Of a DNA stretch of 64,000 nucleotides, positions 33,353 through 41,461 are shown in pieces. Source of the DNA: Allopusillimonas sp008369125 (GTDB lineage: Bacteria; Pseudomonadota; Gammaproteobacteria; Burkholderiales; Burkholderiaceae_B). Position 1 is the first letter of the stretch, and each line of letters opens with the position of its first letter. The notes under the pieces were generated by a model, which ran no database searches, was not told the DNA's origin, and saw only the letters and a list, made by a program, of their open reading frames with translations. The stretch lies in assembly GCF_008369125.1 (NCBI RefSeq), contig NZ_VOAY01000001.1:744001-808000 (forward strand), in the 5' to 3' direction. The position numbers were made by a program, and so were the translations under genes.

Positions 33353-34789
33353 ATGAATCAGTTAAAAACAGATGTGGCCATTATCGGAGCGGGCACGGCG
33401 GGGATGTCAGCTTACCGCGCCGTTAAAACGGCCGGTTTTGATGCCATTCTGATCGAAGGCGGCCCATACGGAACGACCTGCGCACGTGTTGGCTGCATGC
33501 CGTCCAAATTGTTGATCGCGGCGGCTGACGCTGCCCACACGGCCGCAACGGCTGCACCGTTTGGGGTGCACGTTGAAGGCTTGCGCATAGATGGCGAGCA
33601 AGTCATGGATCGCGTCAGGCGTGAGCGCGACCGCTTTGTTGGCTTTGTGCTCGAAAGCGTTGACGGTATTCCGGCAAGCGACAAGGTGCGCGGATACGCG
33701 CGCTTTGTGTCTGACACCGTTCTGCACATTGACGACCACACCGAAATTCAGGCCACCAGGGTAGTCATTGCCACGGGAACTTCGCCGGTGGTTCCTGACA
33801 TCTATGCAGCGCTGGGTGATCGCGTCATTGTCAATGATGACGTGTTCAACTGGCAGACACTGCCGCGCAGCGTGCTGGTGGTTGGGTCGGGCGTAATCGG
33901 GCTCGAAATTGGACAGGCGCTGTCCAGGCTGGGTGTCAGAACGTGCCTGATCAACCGCAGCAGCAGCTTGGGTGGGTTGGCAGATCCCGAAGTCAAGGCA
34001 AGCGCTGCCGCAGCATTCGGGCAAGAGCTTGATCTACGGCTTGATTCCCAGGTACTGGGCGCACACCTGGAAGGCGATCAGGTCAAAGTAAGGCTACAGC
34101 GCAAAGGCCAGGCGGAAACCACTGAACACTTCGAATACGTGTTAGTTGCTACCGGGCGGCGTCCTAATCTTTCCGGGCTTGATCTGCAAAACACCAAGGC
34201 AGTACTGGACGAGCGGGGCATGCCCGAGTATGACGCCGAAACCCTGCAACTGAGTGACACGCCCATTTTTATAGCGGGTGATGTCAACGGTATTTTGCCC
34301 TTGCTGCACGAAGCGGCTGATGATGGCCATATAGCCGGCGGTAATGCAGCTGTCTGGCCCAAGGTTGTACCAGGCAAGCGTCGCACGCCCATGGCTGTAG
34401 TGTTTACCGACCCGCAGCTGGCATGGGTTGGTACGCGCTATAAGGATCTGGCCTCAGCAGGCGTGGTATGCGGGCAAGTCAATTTTGCCAATCAGGGTCG
34501 ATCCAGGGTCATGCTAAAAAACCAGGGCATGCTGCGTGTTTATGCCCGCGTTTCTGATGGCCGTTTTCTGGGTGCCGAAATGGCTGGTCCATCCATGGAG
34601 CATATTGCGCACTTGCTGGCGTGGGCGCATCAAAGCCAACTGACTATTGCGCAGATGATACAAATGCCGTTTTACCATCCTGTGGTCGAAGAGGGCTTGC
34701 GTACGGCACTTCGTCAGGCGGCACGGCACCTTGCCGAGGCTGACCTTGACTACGTGCGCGAGTGCGAACAGGCCGTCAATAACGTGTGA
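33353..34789 (+). CDS. Stand-alone dihydrolipoyl dehydrogenase-like flavoprotein
   Basis: A class-I pyridine nucleotide-disulfide oxidoreductase. FAD-binding GAGTAGMSAYR is at residue about 12, the redox-active disulfide is in CARVGCMPSK at about 43-52, the NAD(P)-binding motif is VVGSGVIGLEIGQAL, the second FAD motif is IFIAGDVNG, and the dimer-interface active site FYHPVVEEGL gives the expected His with Glu five residues on. It should be active. It has no lipoyl domain and is not beside a dehydrogenase complex; the true E3 is lpd at 45958. The substrate could be another disulfide. The ATG at 33353 follows GGAG; upstream in-frame sequence belongs to the nitroreductase gene. 478 residues. Confidence 0.85.
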   Translation: MNQLKTDVAIIGAGTAGMSAYRAVKTAGFDAILIEGGPYGTTCARVGCMPSKLLIAAADAAHTAATAAPFGVHVEGLRIDGEQVMDRVRRERDRFVGFVLESVDGIPASDKVRGYARFVSDTVLHIDDHTEIQATRVVIATGTSPVVPDIYAALGDRVIVNDDVFNWQTLPRSVLVVGSGVIGLEIGQALSRLGVRTCLINRSSSLGGLADPEVKASAAAAFGQELDLRLDSQVLGAHLEGDQVKVRLQRKGQAETTEHFEYVLVATGRRPNLSGLDLQNTKAVLDERGMPEYDAETLQLSDTPIFIAGDVNGILPLLHEAADDGHIAGGNAAVWPKVVPGKRRTPMAVVFTDPQLAWVGTRYKDLASAGVVCGQVNFANQGRSRVMLKNQGMLRVYARVSDGRFLGAEMAGPSMEHIAHLLAWAHQSQLTIAQMIQMPFYHPVVEEGLRTALRQAARHLAEADLDYVRECEQAVNNV

Positions 34790-34835
34790 TTGACGTCGGG
34801 CTTGTCGCGTAAAACAGGCCCGCCTCACTTCAGTG

Positions 34836-35459
34836 TTACTGCAATACCTTGCGCACGCTGGCTGTCAGAGCCTCAACTGACTCGGTGTCAGCAGCCAGCA
34901 ACCGTGCTCGGCCCTTGGCATCAAAAAAATACACGCCGCGACTGTGCGCTACTTCGTAGGTATCGGGGCTGTTAGGGTTGGGTTTTTCGATCTGATAGGC
35001 AACACGGTAGCGGCGGGCAACATCGGCCACCTGTTTTTCTGTGCCGGTCAGGCCTATGGCATTACTGTCAAAGGCATCTACGTATGCCTGCAACAGTTCG
35101 GGTGTGTCACGGTGTGGGTCTACGCTAACAAAGATAATACGCACTTTGCTGGCGTCATCGCCCAAACCTTCCATCACGTGGGCTAGCTGCGCCATCGTGG
35201 TAGGGCAGATGTCGGGGCAACTGGCATAACCAAAAAACATTAACACCGTCTTGCCTTTGAAATCATCCTGCGTGTAGGTTTTTCCGCCAGCGCCTTCCAG
35301 CGTGAACTTCAGGTCAGGTAGAAAGCCGCGCACCGGGTGTATGGCCTCATCAGCCTGGGCAGATGCTTCAGCGGGTGCCAGCAGCACGCCCAGAGGCAAT
35401 GCAAACATGGTCATAATAAAAAGCTGACGTAGCAGCTGACGGAAACGCGGGATGATCAT
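34836..35459 (-). CDS. SCO1/SenC family copper chaperone
   Basis: Membrane-attached thioredoxin-fold protein that delivers copper for cytochrome oxidase CuA assembly or acts as a thiol reductase. Residues about 10-33 form a signal or anchor segment (LFIMTMFALPLGVLLAPAEASA). The copper-binding pair lies in GYASCPDICPTT, and the third ligand, His, in EVAHSRGVYFFD, so all ligands are present. 207 residues. It converges on the flavoprotein gene to its left; cytochrome oxidase genes are not in the window. Confidence 0.93.
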   Translation of the reverse strand: MIIPRFRQLLRQLFIMTMFALPLGVLLAPAEASAQADEAIHPVRGFLPDLKFTLEGAGGKTYTQDDFKGKTVLMFFGYASCPDICPTTMAQLAHVMEGLGDDASKVRIIFVSVDPHRDTPELLQAYVDAFDSNAIGLTGTEKQVADVARRYRVAYQIEKPNPNSPDTYEVAHSRGVYFFDAKGRARLLAADTESVEALTASVRKVLQ

Positions 35460-35781
35460 GGGTTAAATACTCCAGTGCGGGCCAGGCCCGAGAAGCAAAC
35501 TCAGACGCAGTATGTTCGGTGCGGCATGGTATGGAAATGGCTGGCGACAGGTGTGTTTTCAACCTTGAGCGTGTTGCCTGCTCCCTAAATAATTATAGGC
35601 GCAGGCAGTTCAGACAAAGGCCGAGGGTATTTCGTCAGCTGCAAAAGTAGGATACTCACACGCTTCTGAGCGAAAGGGTCTGCGCGCATTGATCGCGAGC
35701 ATTAAGCCAGCCTCGAACAATGGATAGCCCCCTCCGCCCAGTGTGACCCGTGCAAATATGCTGCAGTTTGGGTTTTCCGCG
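35460..35781. other. Intergenic stretch between the SCO1 gene and prlC
   Basis: About 320 bases. A leftward frame at 35610-35885 runs from inside prlC in another frame and ends here; it has no ribosome site and no family resemblance, so it is not called. No terminator with a T run was found for prlC. The SCO1 promoter should lie near the left part; AATTATAGG near 35589 is AT-rich. Confidence 0.4.
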
Positions 35782-37860
35782 CTAAGCACTGGGCTCAGTG
35801 ACCAGCCCGCTGTGGCGCAAAAGCGCGTCAATCGAAGGCTGGCGGCCACGGAACGCAACAAAAGACTCACTGGCAGGCCGTGCACCGCCTATTGCCAGTA
35901 TTTCTTTAAGAAATAACTGCCCGGTCTTGGCATCGAGCAGGTCGGGCAAGCCGTCAGGCCCTGATTGGGCGTTTTCCTCAAATGCGGCGTAGGCGTCGGA
36001 AGACAGTACCTCAGCCCATTTGTAGCTGTAATAGCCTGCGCCATAACCACCCGCAAACAGGTGCGAGAAGTTGTGAGGAAAGCGATGCCACTCGGGTGGG
36101 AACAATACAGCGACTTCGTTTCGCACTTCAGTTAAGGTCTCAAGAACCGCTTGTATCGACAGGCCTTGCGATTGGTGGTGAATTAACATGTCAAACAGCG
36201 CGAACTCAACCTGTCGCAGTGTTTGCATGCCACTATGAAAATTACGCGCTGCCAGTAGCTTGTCGAACAATTCGCGCGGCAAGGGCTCACCGGTGTCTAC
36301 GTGTGCCGAAAGGCCACGAAGCACTGGCCATTCCCAGCAGAAGTTTTCCATGAACTGCGACGGCAGTTCGATGGCGTCCCACTCAACGGCGGCGAACGGC
36401 GATACGCCGGGCTCACTTACCTGCGACAGCAATGCGTGCAGTGCGTGGCCGGTTTCATGAAATAGCGTGATGACATCGTCGTGGGTAAGCAATGCAGGCT
36501 TGCCACTCTGCGGTCTGGAGAAGTTGCAGGTGAGCCAGATGACTGGCGTCTGCAAACCGTGTGTGCTCAGGCGGCGTGTGCGTTCACTGTCGACCCAGGC
36601 ACCACTTTGCTTGCCCTGTCGGGCATAAAGGTCAATATAAAGTGTGCCAGACACCGTGTTTTCAGCGGTGACCACCTCGAATGCCTGGGCGTCTTCATGC
36701 CATACCGGTGCATCGCAGCGGCGCAAGCTGACGCCAAACAGGGTATGAATAACGCCGAACAAGCCCTTCAAGACCTGAGGTTCGGTAAAGTACTGTTTGA
36801 CCTCTTCTTCAGAGTAGGCGTAGCGTTCTTCGCGCATGCGCTCGGAGGCGAAGGTAATGTCCCAGGGCTGGAGTTCGTCCATGCCAAGGTTTTGATGAGC
36901 GAACTCACGCAGTACGGCCAGGTCTTTGATGGCGAATGCCTTGGCCTTGGCGGCCAGCTCGCGTAGAAACTCCAGCACTTGCGTGGCACTTTCTGCCATA
37001 CGGGTTTCGAGACGCAATGCCGCGTAACTGTCAAAGCCTAGCAGGGCTGCCTCTTCAGCGCGCAGCCCCAGCAGCTGTTCAATAAGCGCAGAATTGTCGA
37101 GTTGAGGCTGCCCTTGTTCAGACGCAATGGTTGAATAGGCACGGTACATCTCCTGGCGCAGGCTGGCATCGCAGGCATGCTGCATGACGGGCAGGTAGCA
37201 TGGCATCTTCAACACCAGTTTCCAGCCATCCTTGCCGTCTTCCTGAGCGGCGATACGCGCTGCTTCGACCACGTCTGCAGGCAGCCCGGCCAGCCTGGCC
37301 TGGTCGTGAATATATAGCGACCACTGGTCGACGGAGTCAAGCACGTTTTCGGAAAATTTCTGTGAAGCCTGGGCCTGCTGGTCTGAAACCTCGGCATAAC
37401 GCGCGCGGGCTTCGCCTTCGAGCTCAACACCGCTCAGCCTAAAGTCTCGCAATGCCAGCTCTATGACCCGCTGGCGTTCGCTTGACAGCGTTGCGAATGC
37501 CTCTGAGGCCTTCAGGCGCTTGTATTGGGCATACAGGCCGGTGTGCAGGCCAACCCAGGTGGAAAACTCGGTGACTAGGGGCAAGCAGGCGTTATACGCG
37601 GCACGCAGTTCGGGCGTATTGACCACGGCATTAAGATGCCCTGCCACAGACCATGCCCGCCAGAGTTTGCCAGAGACGTCTTCAAGCGGATCGACGATGG
37701 CGTCCCATTGCGCGGGCAAAGCCGGATCTGCACTGTGTTGCACCGCCACGCGTGTTTCTTCAATGAGCGCTTTGATGGCGGGCTCGATATGGCTGGGCTG
37801 AATGGCAGAATAGTCGATCAGCCCATCAATGGGCGCGAGCAAAGGGTTAGTAGTAGACAT
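35782..37860 (-). CDS. prlC: Oligopeptidase A (M3 family zinc peptidase)
   Basis: Cytosolic metallopeptidase that degrades oligopeptides, including signal peptide fragments. The zinc site is LFHETGHALHALL (HExxH) at about residue 465, with the third ligand Glu in VEWDAIELPSQFMENF about 28 residues later. GYGAGYYSYKWAEVLSSDAYAAFEE near the C-terminus is typical. 692 residues, the usual length. It follows folD by 59 bases in the same direction and may be the last gene of the kinase-regulator-folD series. Confidence 0.95.
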   Translation of the reverse strand: MSTTNPLLAPIDGLIDYSAIQPSHIEPAIKALIEETRVAVQHSADPALPAQWDAIVDPLEDVSGKLWRAWSVAGHLNAVVNTPELRAAYNACLPLVTEFSTWVGLHTGLYAQYKRLKASEAFATLSSERQRVIELALRDFRLSGVELEGEARARYAEVSDQQAQASQKFSENVLDSVDQWSLYIHDQARLAGLPADVVEAARIAAQEDGKDGWKLVLKMPCYLPVMQHACDASLRQEMYRAYSTIASEQGQPQLDNSALIEQLLGLRAEEAALLGFDSYAALRLETRMAESATQVLEFLRELAAKAKAFAIKDLAVLREFAHQNLGMDELQPWDITFASERMREERYAYSEEEVKQYFTEPQVLKGLFGVIHTLFGVSLRRCDAPVWHEDAQAFEVVTAENTVSGTLYIDLYARQGKQSGAWVDSERTRRLSTHGLQTPVIWLTCNFSRPQSGKPALLTHDDVITLFHETGHALHALLSQVSEPGVSPFAAVEWDAIELPSQFMENFCWEWPVLRGLSAHVDTGEPLPRELFDKLLAARNFHSGMQTLRQVEFALFDMLIHHQSQGLSIQAVLETLTEVRNEVAVLFPPEWHRFPHNFSHLFAGGYGAGYYSYKWAEVLSSDAYAAFEENAQSGPDGLPDLLDAKTGQLFLKEILAIGGARPASESFVAFRGRQPSIDALLRHSGLVTEPSA

Positions 37861-37919
37861 AGGAAATTCCGTTTGGGAGCAGGTGGCCGTGCATCACGGG
37901 CGTGTGTCTGTGCCTGCGG

Positions 37920-38795
37920 TTAGACCGTGGCTGCGGATGCTGCAGACTGCTGGCTGCGTTCGGCGGCTTCAAGCGTGTTGACCAGCAGCATGGCGATGGT
38001 CATGGGCCCTACGCCTCCGGGTACCGGCGTAATGGCACTAGCCACTTCTTTGGCTGAAGCGAAGTCAACGTCACCAACCAATTTGCCATGCTCGTTGCGG
38101 TTAATGCCTACATCGATCACCACGGCACCGGGTTTTATCATACTGCCGGTTACCATGCCGGGCTTTCCGGTTGCTACGATTAATACGTCGGCGCGTCGGG
38201 TTTGTGCGCCCAGATCACGGGTTTTGGAGTTGCACAGGGTGACCGTAGCGCCAGCTGCCAGTGTAAGCATGGCCATGGGCTTGCCCACGATGTTGCTGGC
38301 CCCGACGATAACGACCTCGGCACCCCACAATGACACGTTCTCGGACTCAAGCATTTTCATGATGCCGTAGGGTGTGCAGGGCCGAAACAAGGGCTGACCC
38401 GTCATGAGCAGGCCGGCGTTGCTGATGTGAAAACCATCTACATCTTTGCGTGCGTCTATGGTTTCGATGACGCGCGCAGAGTTCATGTGACCAGGCAAAG
38501 GCAGCTGGACAAGAATGCCATGAACGGCGTTGTCGTTGTTGAGCTTGCGTACTTCATCGAGCAATTGTTCTTCGGTGACGTCGGCATGAAGACGTATAAC
38601 GCTTGAATGCAGCCCCGCCTTTTCGCAGGCAGCGGCTTTGTTACGCACGTAAACCTGCGACGCAGGGTCGTCGCCGACCAGCACGACCGCGAGGCCGGGC
38701 ACCACACCTTGTTGCTTAAGCTGTTGCACACGGACAGCCACATCGGCCTTGACCGAATCTGCCAGTGTTTTCCCATCGATAATGCGTGCGCTCAT
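37920..38795 (-). CDS. folD: Bifunctional methylenetetrahydrofolate dehydrogenase/cyclohydrolase
   Basis: Interconverts 5,10-methylene-, methenyl- and 10-formyl-tetrahydrofolate for purine and formyl-methionine synthesis. YVRNKAAACEKAGL contains the catalytic Lys, DVDGFHISNAGLL and PCTPYGIMKML are family signatures, and ASNIVGKPMAML is the NADP-binding loop. 291 residues. Its start overlaps the stop of the response regulator gene by four bases, so it is translated together with the two-component system, an unusual partner for a folate enzyme. Confidence 0.95.
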   Translation of the reverse strand: MSARIIDGKTLADSVKADVAVRVQQLKQQGVVPGLAVVLVGDDPASQVYVRNKAAACEKAGLHSSVIRLHADVTEEQLLDEVRKLNNDNAVHGILVQLPLPGHMNSARVIETIDARKDVDGFHISNAGLLMTGQPLFRPCTPYGIMKMLESENVSLWGAEVVIVGASNIVGKPMAMLTLAAGATVTLCNSKTRDLGAQTRRADVLIVATGKPGMVTGSMIKPGAVVIDVGINRNEHGKLVGDVDFASAKEVASAITPVPGGVGPMTIAMLLVNTLEAAERSQQSAASAATV

Positions 38796-39415
38796 GCTGT
38801 GGTCTCTTTCGTTAGCGCGATTTTCATTAGGTCAGCAACAGTGGTGACTTCGAGTTTTTCCATAATGTTGGCGCGATGCGCTTCCACGGTTTTGATGCTG
38901 ATATTGAGGTCGCCGGCGATCTGTTTGTTGAGACGCCCGGCGACTATGCGCTCGAGCACCTGCTGTTCACGCGCCGTCAGCCGACTGAGAACTGCCTCGT
39001 GGTTTTTCTGTGCCTGTGCCTGGCTGACGCGCTCGGTGGCTTCTTCAAGCATGCGTGCCACGATGTTGCGCAGGTCGGTTTCGTTAAACGGCTTTTCGAG
39101 AAAGTCTATGGCGCCTTTTTTCATGGTGGAAACCGCCATGGGTACATCACCGTGGCCGGTGATAAAGACGATAGGCAGCGGGGCCTTGCGTGCAATAAGT
39201 TCTTCTTGAAGCTCGAGGCCGCTCATGCCTGGCATACGCACGTCAGCAATGAGTACGCCAACCTGGTCGGGCTCATAGGCGTTCAGGAATTCTTCCGCCC
39301 CGCTGAAGCTGCGAACGCGATAGCCATTAGCCTCGAGCAGCCAACGCAGCGAGTCGCGTACGGCCTCGTCATCGTCAACAATGAAAATCGTGCTTGGCGC
39401 TTGAATTGTAGTCAT
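38792..39415 (-). CDS. FixJ/TodT-type response regulator
   Basis: Receiver plus LuxR-type DNA-binding regulator. The receiver shows FIVDDDEAVRDSLRWLL (acidic pocket), phospho-acceptor Asp in GVLIADVRMPGMSGLEL at about residue 60, Thr in FITGHGDVPMAV and Lys in FLEKPF. The C-terminal helix-turn-helix is LTAREQQVLERIVAGRLNKQIAGDLNISIKTVEAHRANIM. 207 residues. It is phosphorylated presumably by the kinase encoded upstream, whose gene overlaps its start by four bases. The divergent pyruvate dehydrogenase operon is a reasonable but unproven target. Confidence 0.92.
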   Translation of the reverse strand: MTTIQAPSTIFIVDDDEAVRDSLRWLLEANGYRVRSFSGAEEFLNAYEPDQVGVLIADVRMPGMSGLELQEELIARKAPLPIVFITGHGDVPMAVSTMKKGAIDFLEKPFNETDLRNIVARMLEEATERVSQAQAQKNHEAVLSRLTAREQQVLERIVAGRLNKQIAGDLNISIKTVEAHRANIMEKLEVTTVADLMKIALTKETTA

Positions 39416-41169
39416 GCATGCAACTCCTGAGTGTCTTCTGACGAACTGGCCGCTTGTGGCGTGGCGCGGGGCAAGGTAAACCTGAATATCGTGCCCCCAT
39501 CGGGGTTGGCACTAGCCCAGAGGCGACCATGGTGGGATTCTATGATTGTGCGGCAAATATTAAGCCCCATGCCGAGCCCTTCGGACTTGGTGCTGTAAAA
39601 CGGTTCAAACAGGCGATTAGGGTCACGCAAGCCGTGGCCACGATCTATGACTGCAAATTCAACCAGCGCCTCCTGATCTGTGATGACAAGATGCAGCGTA
39701 CGATAATCGCTTTGTTCCATGGCTTCTACGCCATTTTTGAGCAGGTTTAATAATACCTGTTCGATAAGTATAGGGTCAGCCATGACGTCGGGAATGCTTT
39801 CTGGCATGTCAAGTGCGATGGTGATCTGGCGCTTGCGTGCGTCGATATCAGCAAACCCCACCGCGTTTTCAACAATGCGCATGGCTGGAACACGCTGGCG
39901 CCGCGGCTCGCTGCGCTTTACGAATTCGCGGATACGACTGATTATTTTACCTGCCCGTTCGGCCTGCTCGGCGGCTTTTTGCAGCGCGACCAGCAAGCGC
40001 TCGGGGTCGCTGTTGCCTGACTTGAGCATTGCGACGGCGCCCATGCTGTAATTGCTGATGGCGGTGAGCGGCTGGTTTAGCTCGTGGGCCAGCGATGATG
40101 CCATTTCGCCCATAGTAGTAAGGCGACTGGTTAGCTGGACTTTTTCTTCTTGCCGTCGCGAGGCTTCTTCGTGCTTGCGGCGCTCGGTAATGTCGCGTGC
40201 CACCTGAAGGCGAACGCGACGGCCATCTGTCCAGGCAAGAATACGGTGGTGTACTTCAAACCAGCGTTGTGCTGATTCAGAATAAATTTCTACCGTTTCG
40301 TCGGTAAACCTGCCCAGCCTTCCGCCCAACAGTTCGGCATGGCCACTTGATTGCGCGCCAAAAAAACGCCGATAGGTTCGGTTGGCAAACAATAGTTCGA
40401 GCCCCTCGGCCGTGTCTGCCGCGACCGATATGGCGTCATCCAGGCCTTCGAGCACCGTCATAAAGCGCTCATGGGCAGCAGTAAGCGCTTCGCGAATGCG
40501 CTTGGGTTCGGTAATGTCGGTCATGGAGGTCATCCAGCCGATCTGCTCGCCGTTGGGGTCACGCAACGGGGACACATACATGCGTGCGGTAAAACGGGAA
40601 CCATCGCGCCGCTGGGCTTCGACCTCAAGCCCACTGCTGGGCGTACGGCCTGACAACAGAATGTCGAGGGTTTCTTGATGTTGTGCGTGACGCCCTGGCA
40701 CCCAGTAAGGGAAGGGCGTAGTACGGCCGATGAGATCGGCCTCGTTCCAGCCTATCATGCGGCAGAACGCCGGGTTTACATAGGCGATGCGACCATGCAT
40801 ATCAAACACCCGCATGCCGGTGGACATGGAATTTTCCATGGCGCGCCGAAAGCCTGTTTCGGCAATGAGGGCTGCCTCGGCCCGTGTGCGAAAGCGCGTG
40901 TAGCGCCAGAGCGCAAGCAGACTGAACACGATAACGCACGACAGTGCAACAACCACCATCAGCAGGCGCTGCTGGCGAGTTTCTTGATCAATGGTTATGA
41001 ACATGACGCTGTCGCTCTGCAGGCGCTGCAGCCAGAAAAACACGCCCATGACGCAAAGGTACAGAATCAACACAACAACCGGAGTAAGCCAGTACACGCC
41101 GCGCCGTGTGTTGTGGGCCTGCTCATAGAAGGTTGTCGGGATCAGGGATTTTTTGGAATTGGCAGCCAT
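39412..41169 (-). CDS. PAS-domain sensor histidine kinase (FixL/DctB-like)
   Basis: Membrane sensor kinase. Two membrane helices lie near the N-terminus (about residues 25-47 and 70-90) with a short periplasmic loop. A PAS domain follows (MRVFDMHGRIAYVNPAFCRMIGWNEADLIG), ending in MTSMTDITEPKR, then a second, weaker PAS (FMTVLEGLDDAISV). HisKA has SSLAHELNQPLTAISNY with the phospho-His, and the ATPase domain NLLKNGVEAME, DRGHGL and GLGMGLNICRTII. The haem-binding residues of true FixL are not evident, so oxygen sensing should not be assumed. The ATG at 41169 gives 585 residues; a TTG at 41199 would add ten. It shares a control region with aceE. Confidence 0.9.
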   Translation of the reverse strand: MAANSKKSLIPTTFYEQAHNTRRGVYWLTPVVVLILYLCVMGVFFWLQRLQSDSVMFITIDQETRQQRLLMVVVALSCVIVFSLLALWRYTRFRTRAEAALIAETGFRRAMENSMSTGMRVFDMHGRIAYVNPAFCRMIGWNEADLIGRTTPFPYWVPGRHAQHQETLDILLSGRTPSSGLEVEAQRRDGSRFTARMYVSPLRDPNGEQIGWMTSMTDITEPKRIREALTAAHERFMTVLEGLDDAISVAADTAEGLELLFANRTYRRFFGAQSSGHAELLGGRLGRFTDETVEIYSESAQRWFEVHHRILAWTDGRRVRLQVARDITERRKHEEASRRQEEKVQLTSRLTTMGEMASSLAHELNQPLTAISNYSMGAVAMLKSGNSDPERLLVALQKAAEQAERAGKIISRIREFVKRSEPRRQRVPAMRIVENAVGFADIDARKRQITIALDMPESIPDVMADPILIEQVLLNLLKNGVEAMEQSDYRTLHLVITDQEALVEFAVIDRGHGLRDPNRLFEPFYSTKSEGLGMGLNICRTIIESHHGRLWASANPDGGTIFRFTLPRATPQAASSSEDTQELHA

Positions 41170-41293
41170 GGGTGCATGTATAGCGCGAAGCGCGCGCAAA
41201 GAGGGCCTGTCGTATCAATATCGCATTTTAGACCGTAACTGACCGTTGTATTTTTCACATTGTAAAAAGCCATACCATAAAATGAAATTTTGC

Positions 41294-41322
41294 TTGAACA
41301 AGCGGCGTGTCTTTCCTAGAAT
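41294..41322 (+). promoter_or_regulatory. Candidate sigma-70 promoter of aceE
   Basis: TTGAAC at 41294-41299 and TAGAAT at 41317-41322 with an ideal 17-base spacer. It would give a leader of about 130 bases before aceE. A second AT-rich candidate, GGTATAAGGTATAAC, begins at 41375. Confidence 0.5.
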
Positions 41323-41342
41323 GGGGAGGTTCTCGCGTATTT

Positions 41343-41369
41343 CATACACAAGACTAAATTCGCATACAC
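41343..41369 (+). promoter_or_regulatory. Direct repeats in the aceE leader (possible regulator site)
   Basis: CATACAC occurs at 41343-41349 and again at 41363-41369, exactly 20 bases apart, two turns of the helix. The pair lies just downstream of the candidate -10 box, where a bound protein could block transcription. No assignment to PdhR or to the adjacent response regulator can be made by eye. Confidence 0.3.
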
Positions 41370-41461
41370 GCGCCGGTATAAGGTATAACGAAACCAAACA
41401 CCAAGCACGGGTAATGTAGACAACATGCGGCATCCACCCCTTCCACGACAGGAGACAATTA

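Noticed and set aside
35610..35885. Leftward 91-codon frame overlapping the 3' end of prlC
   Set aside because: Out of frame with prlC, without a ribosome site; prlC itself is full length, so there is no frameshift to explain.
34836..41169. Possible genomic island around the SCO1 and oligopeptidase genes
   Set aside because: All genes are core housekeeping types, no integrase, tRNA or flanking repeats are visible.
39412..41169. Haem-based oxygen sensor (true FixL)
   Set aside because: The PAS domains do not show the haem-ligand context of FixL by eye, so only a FixL-like layout is claimed.
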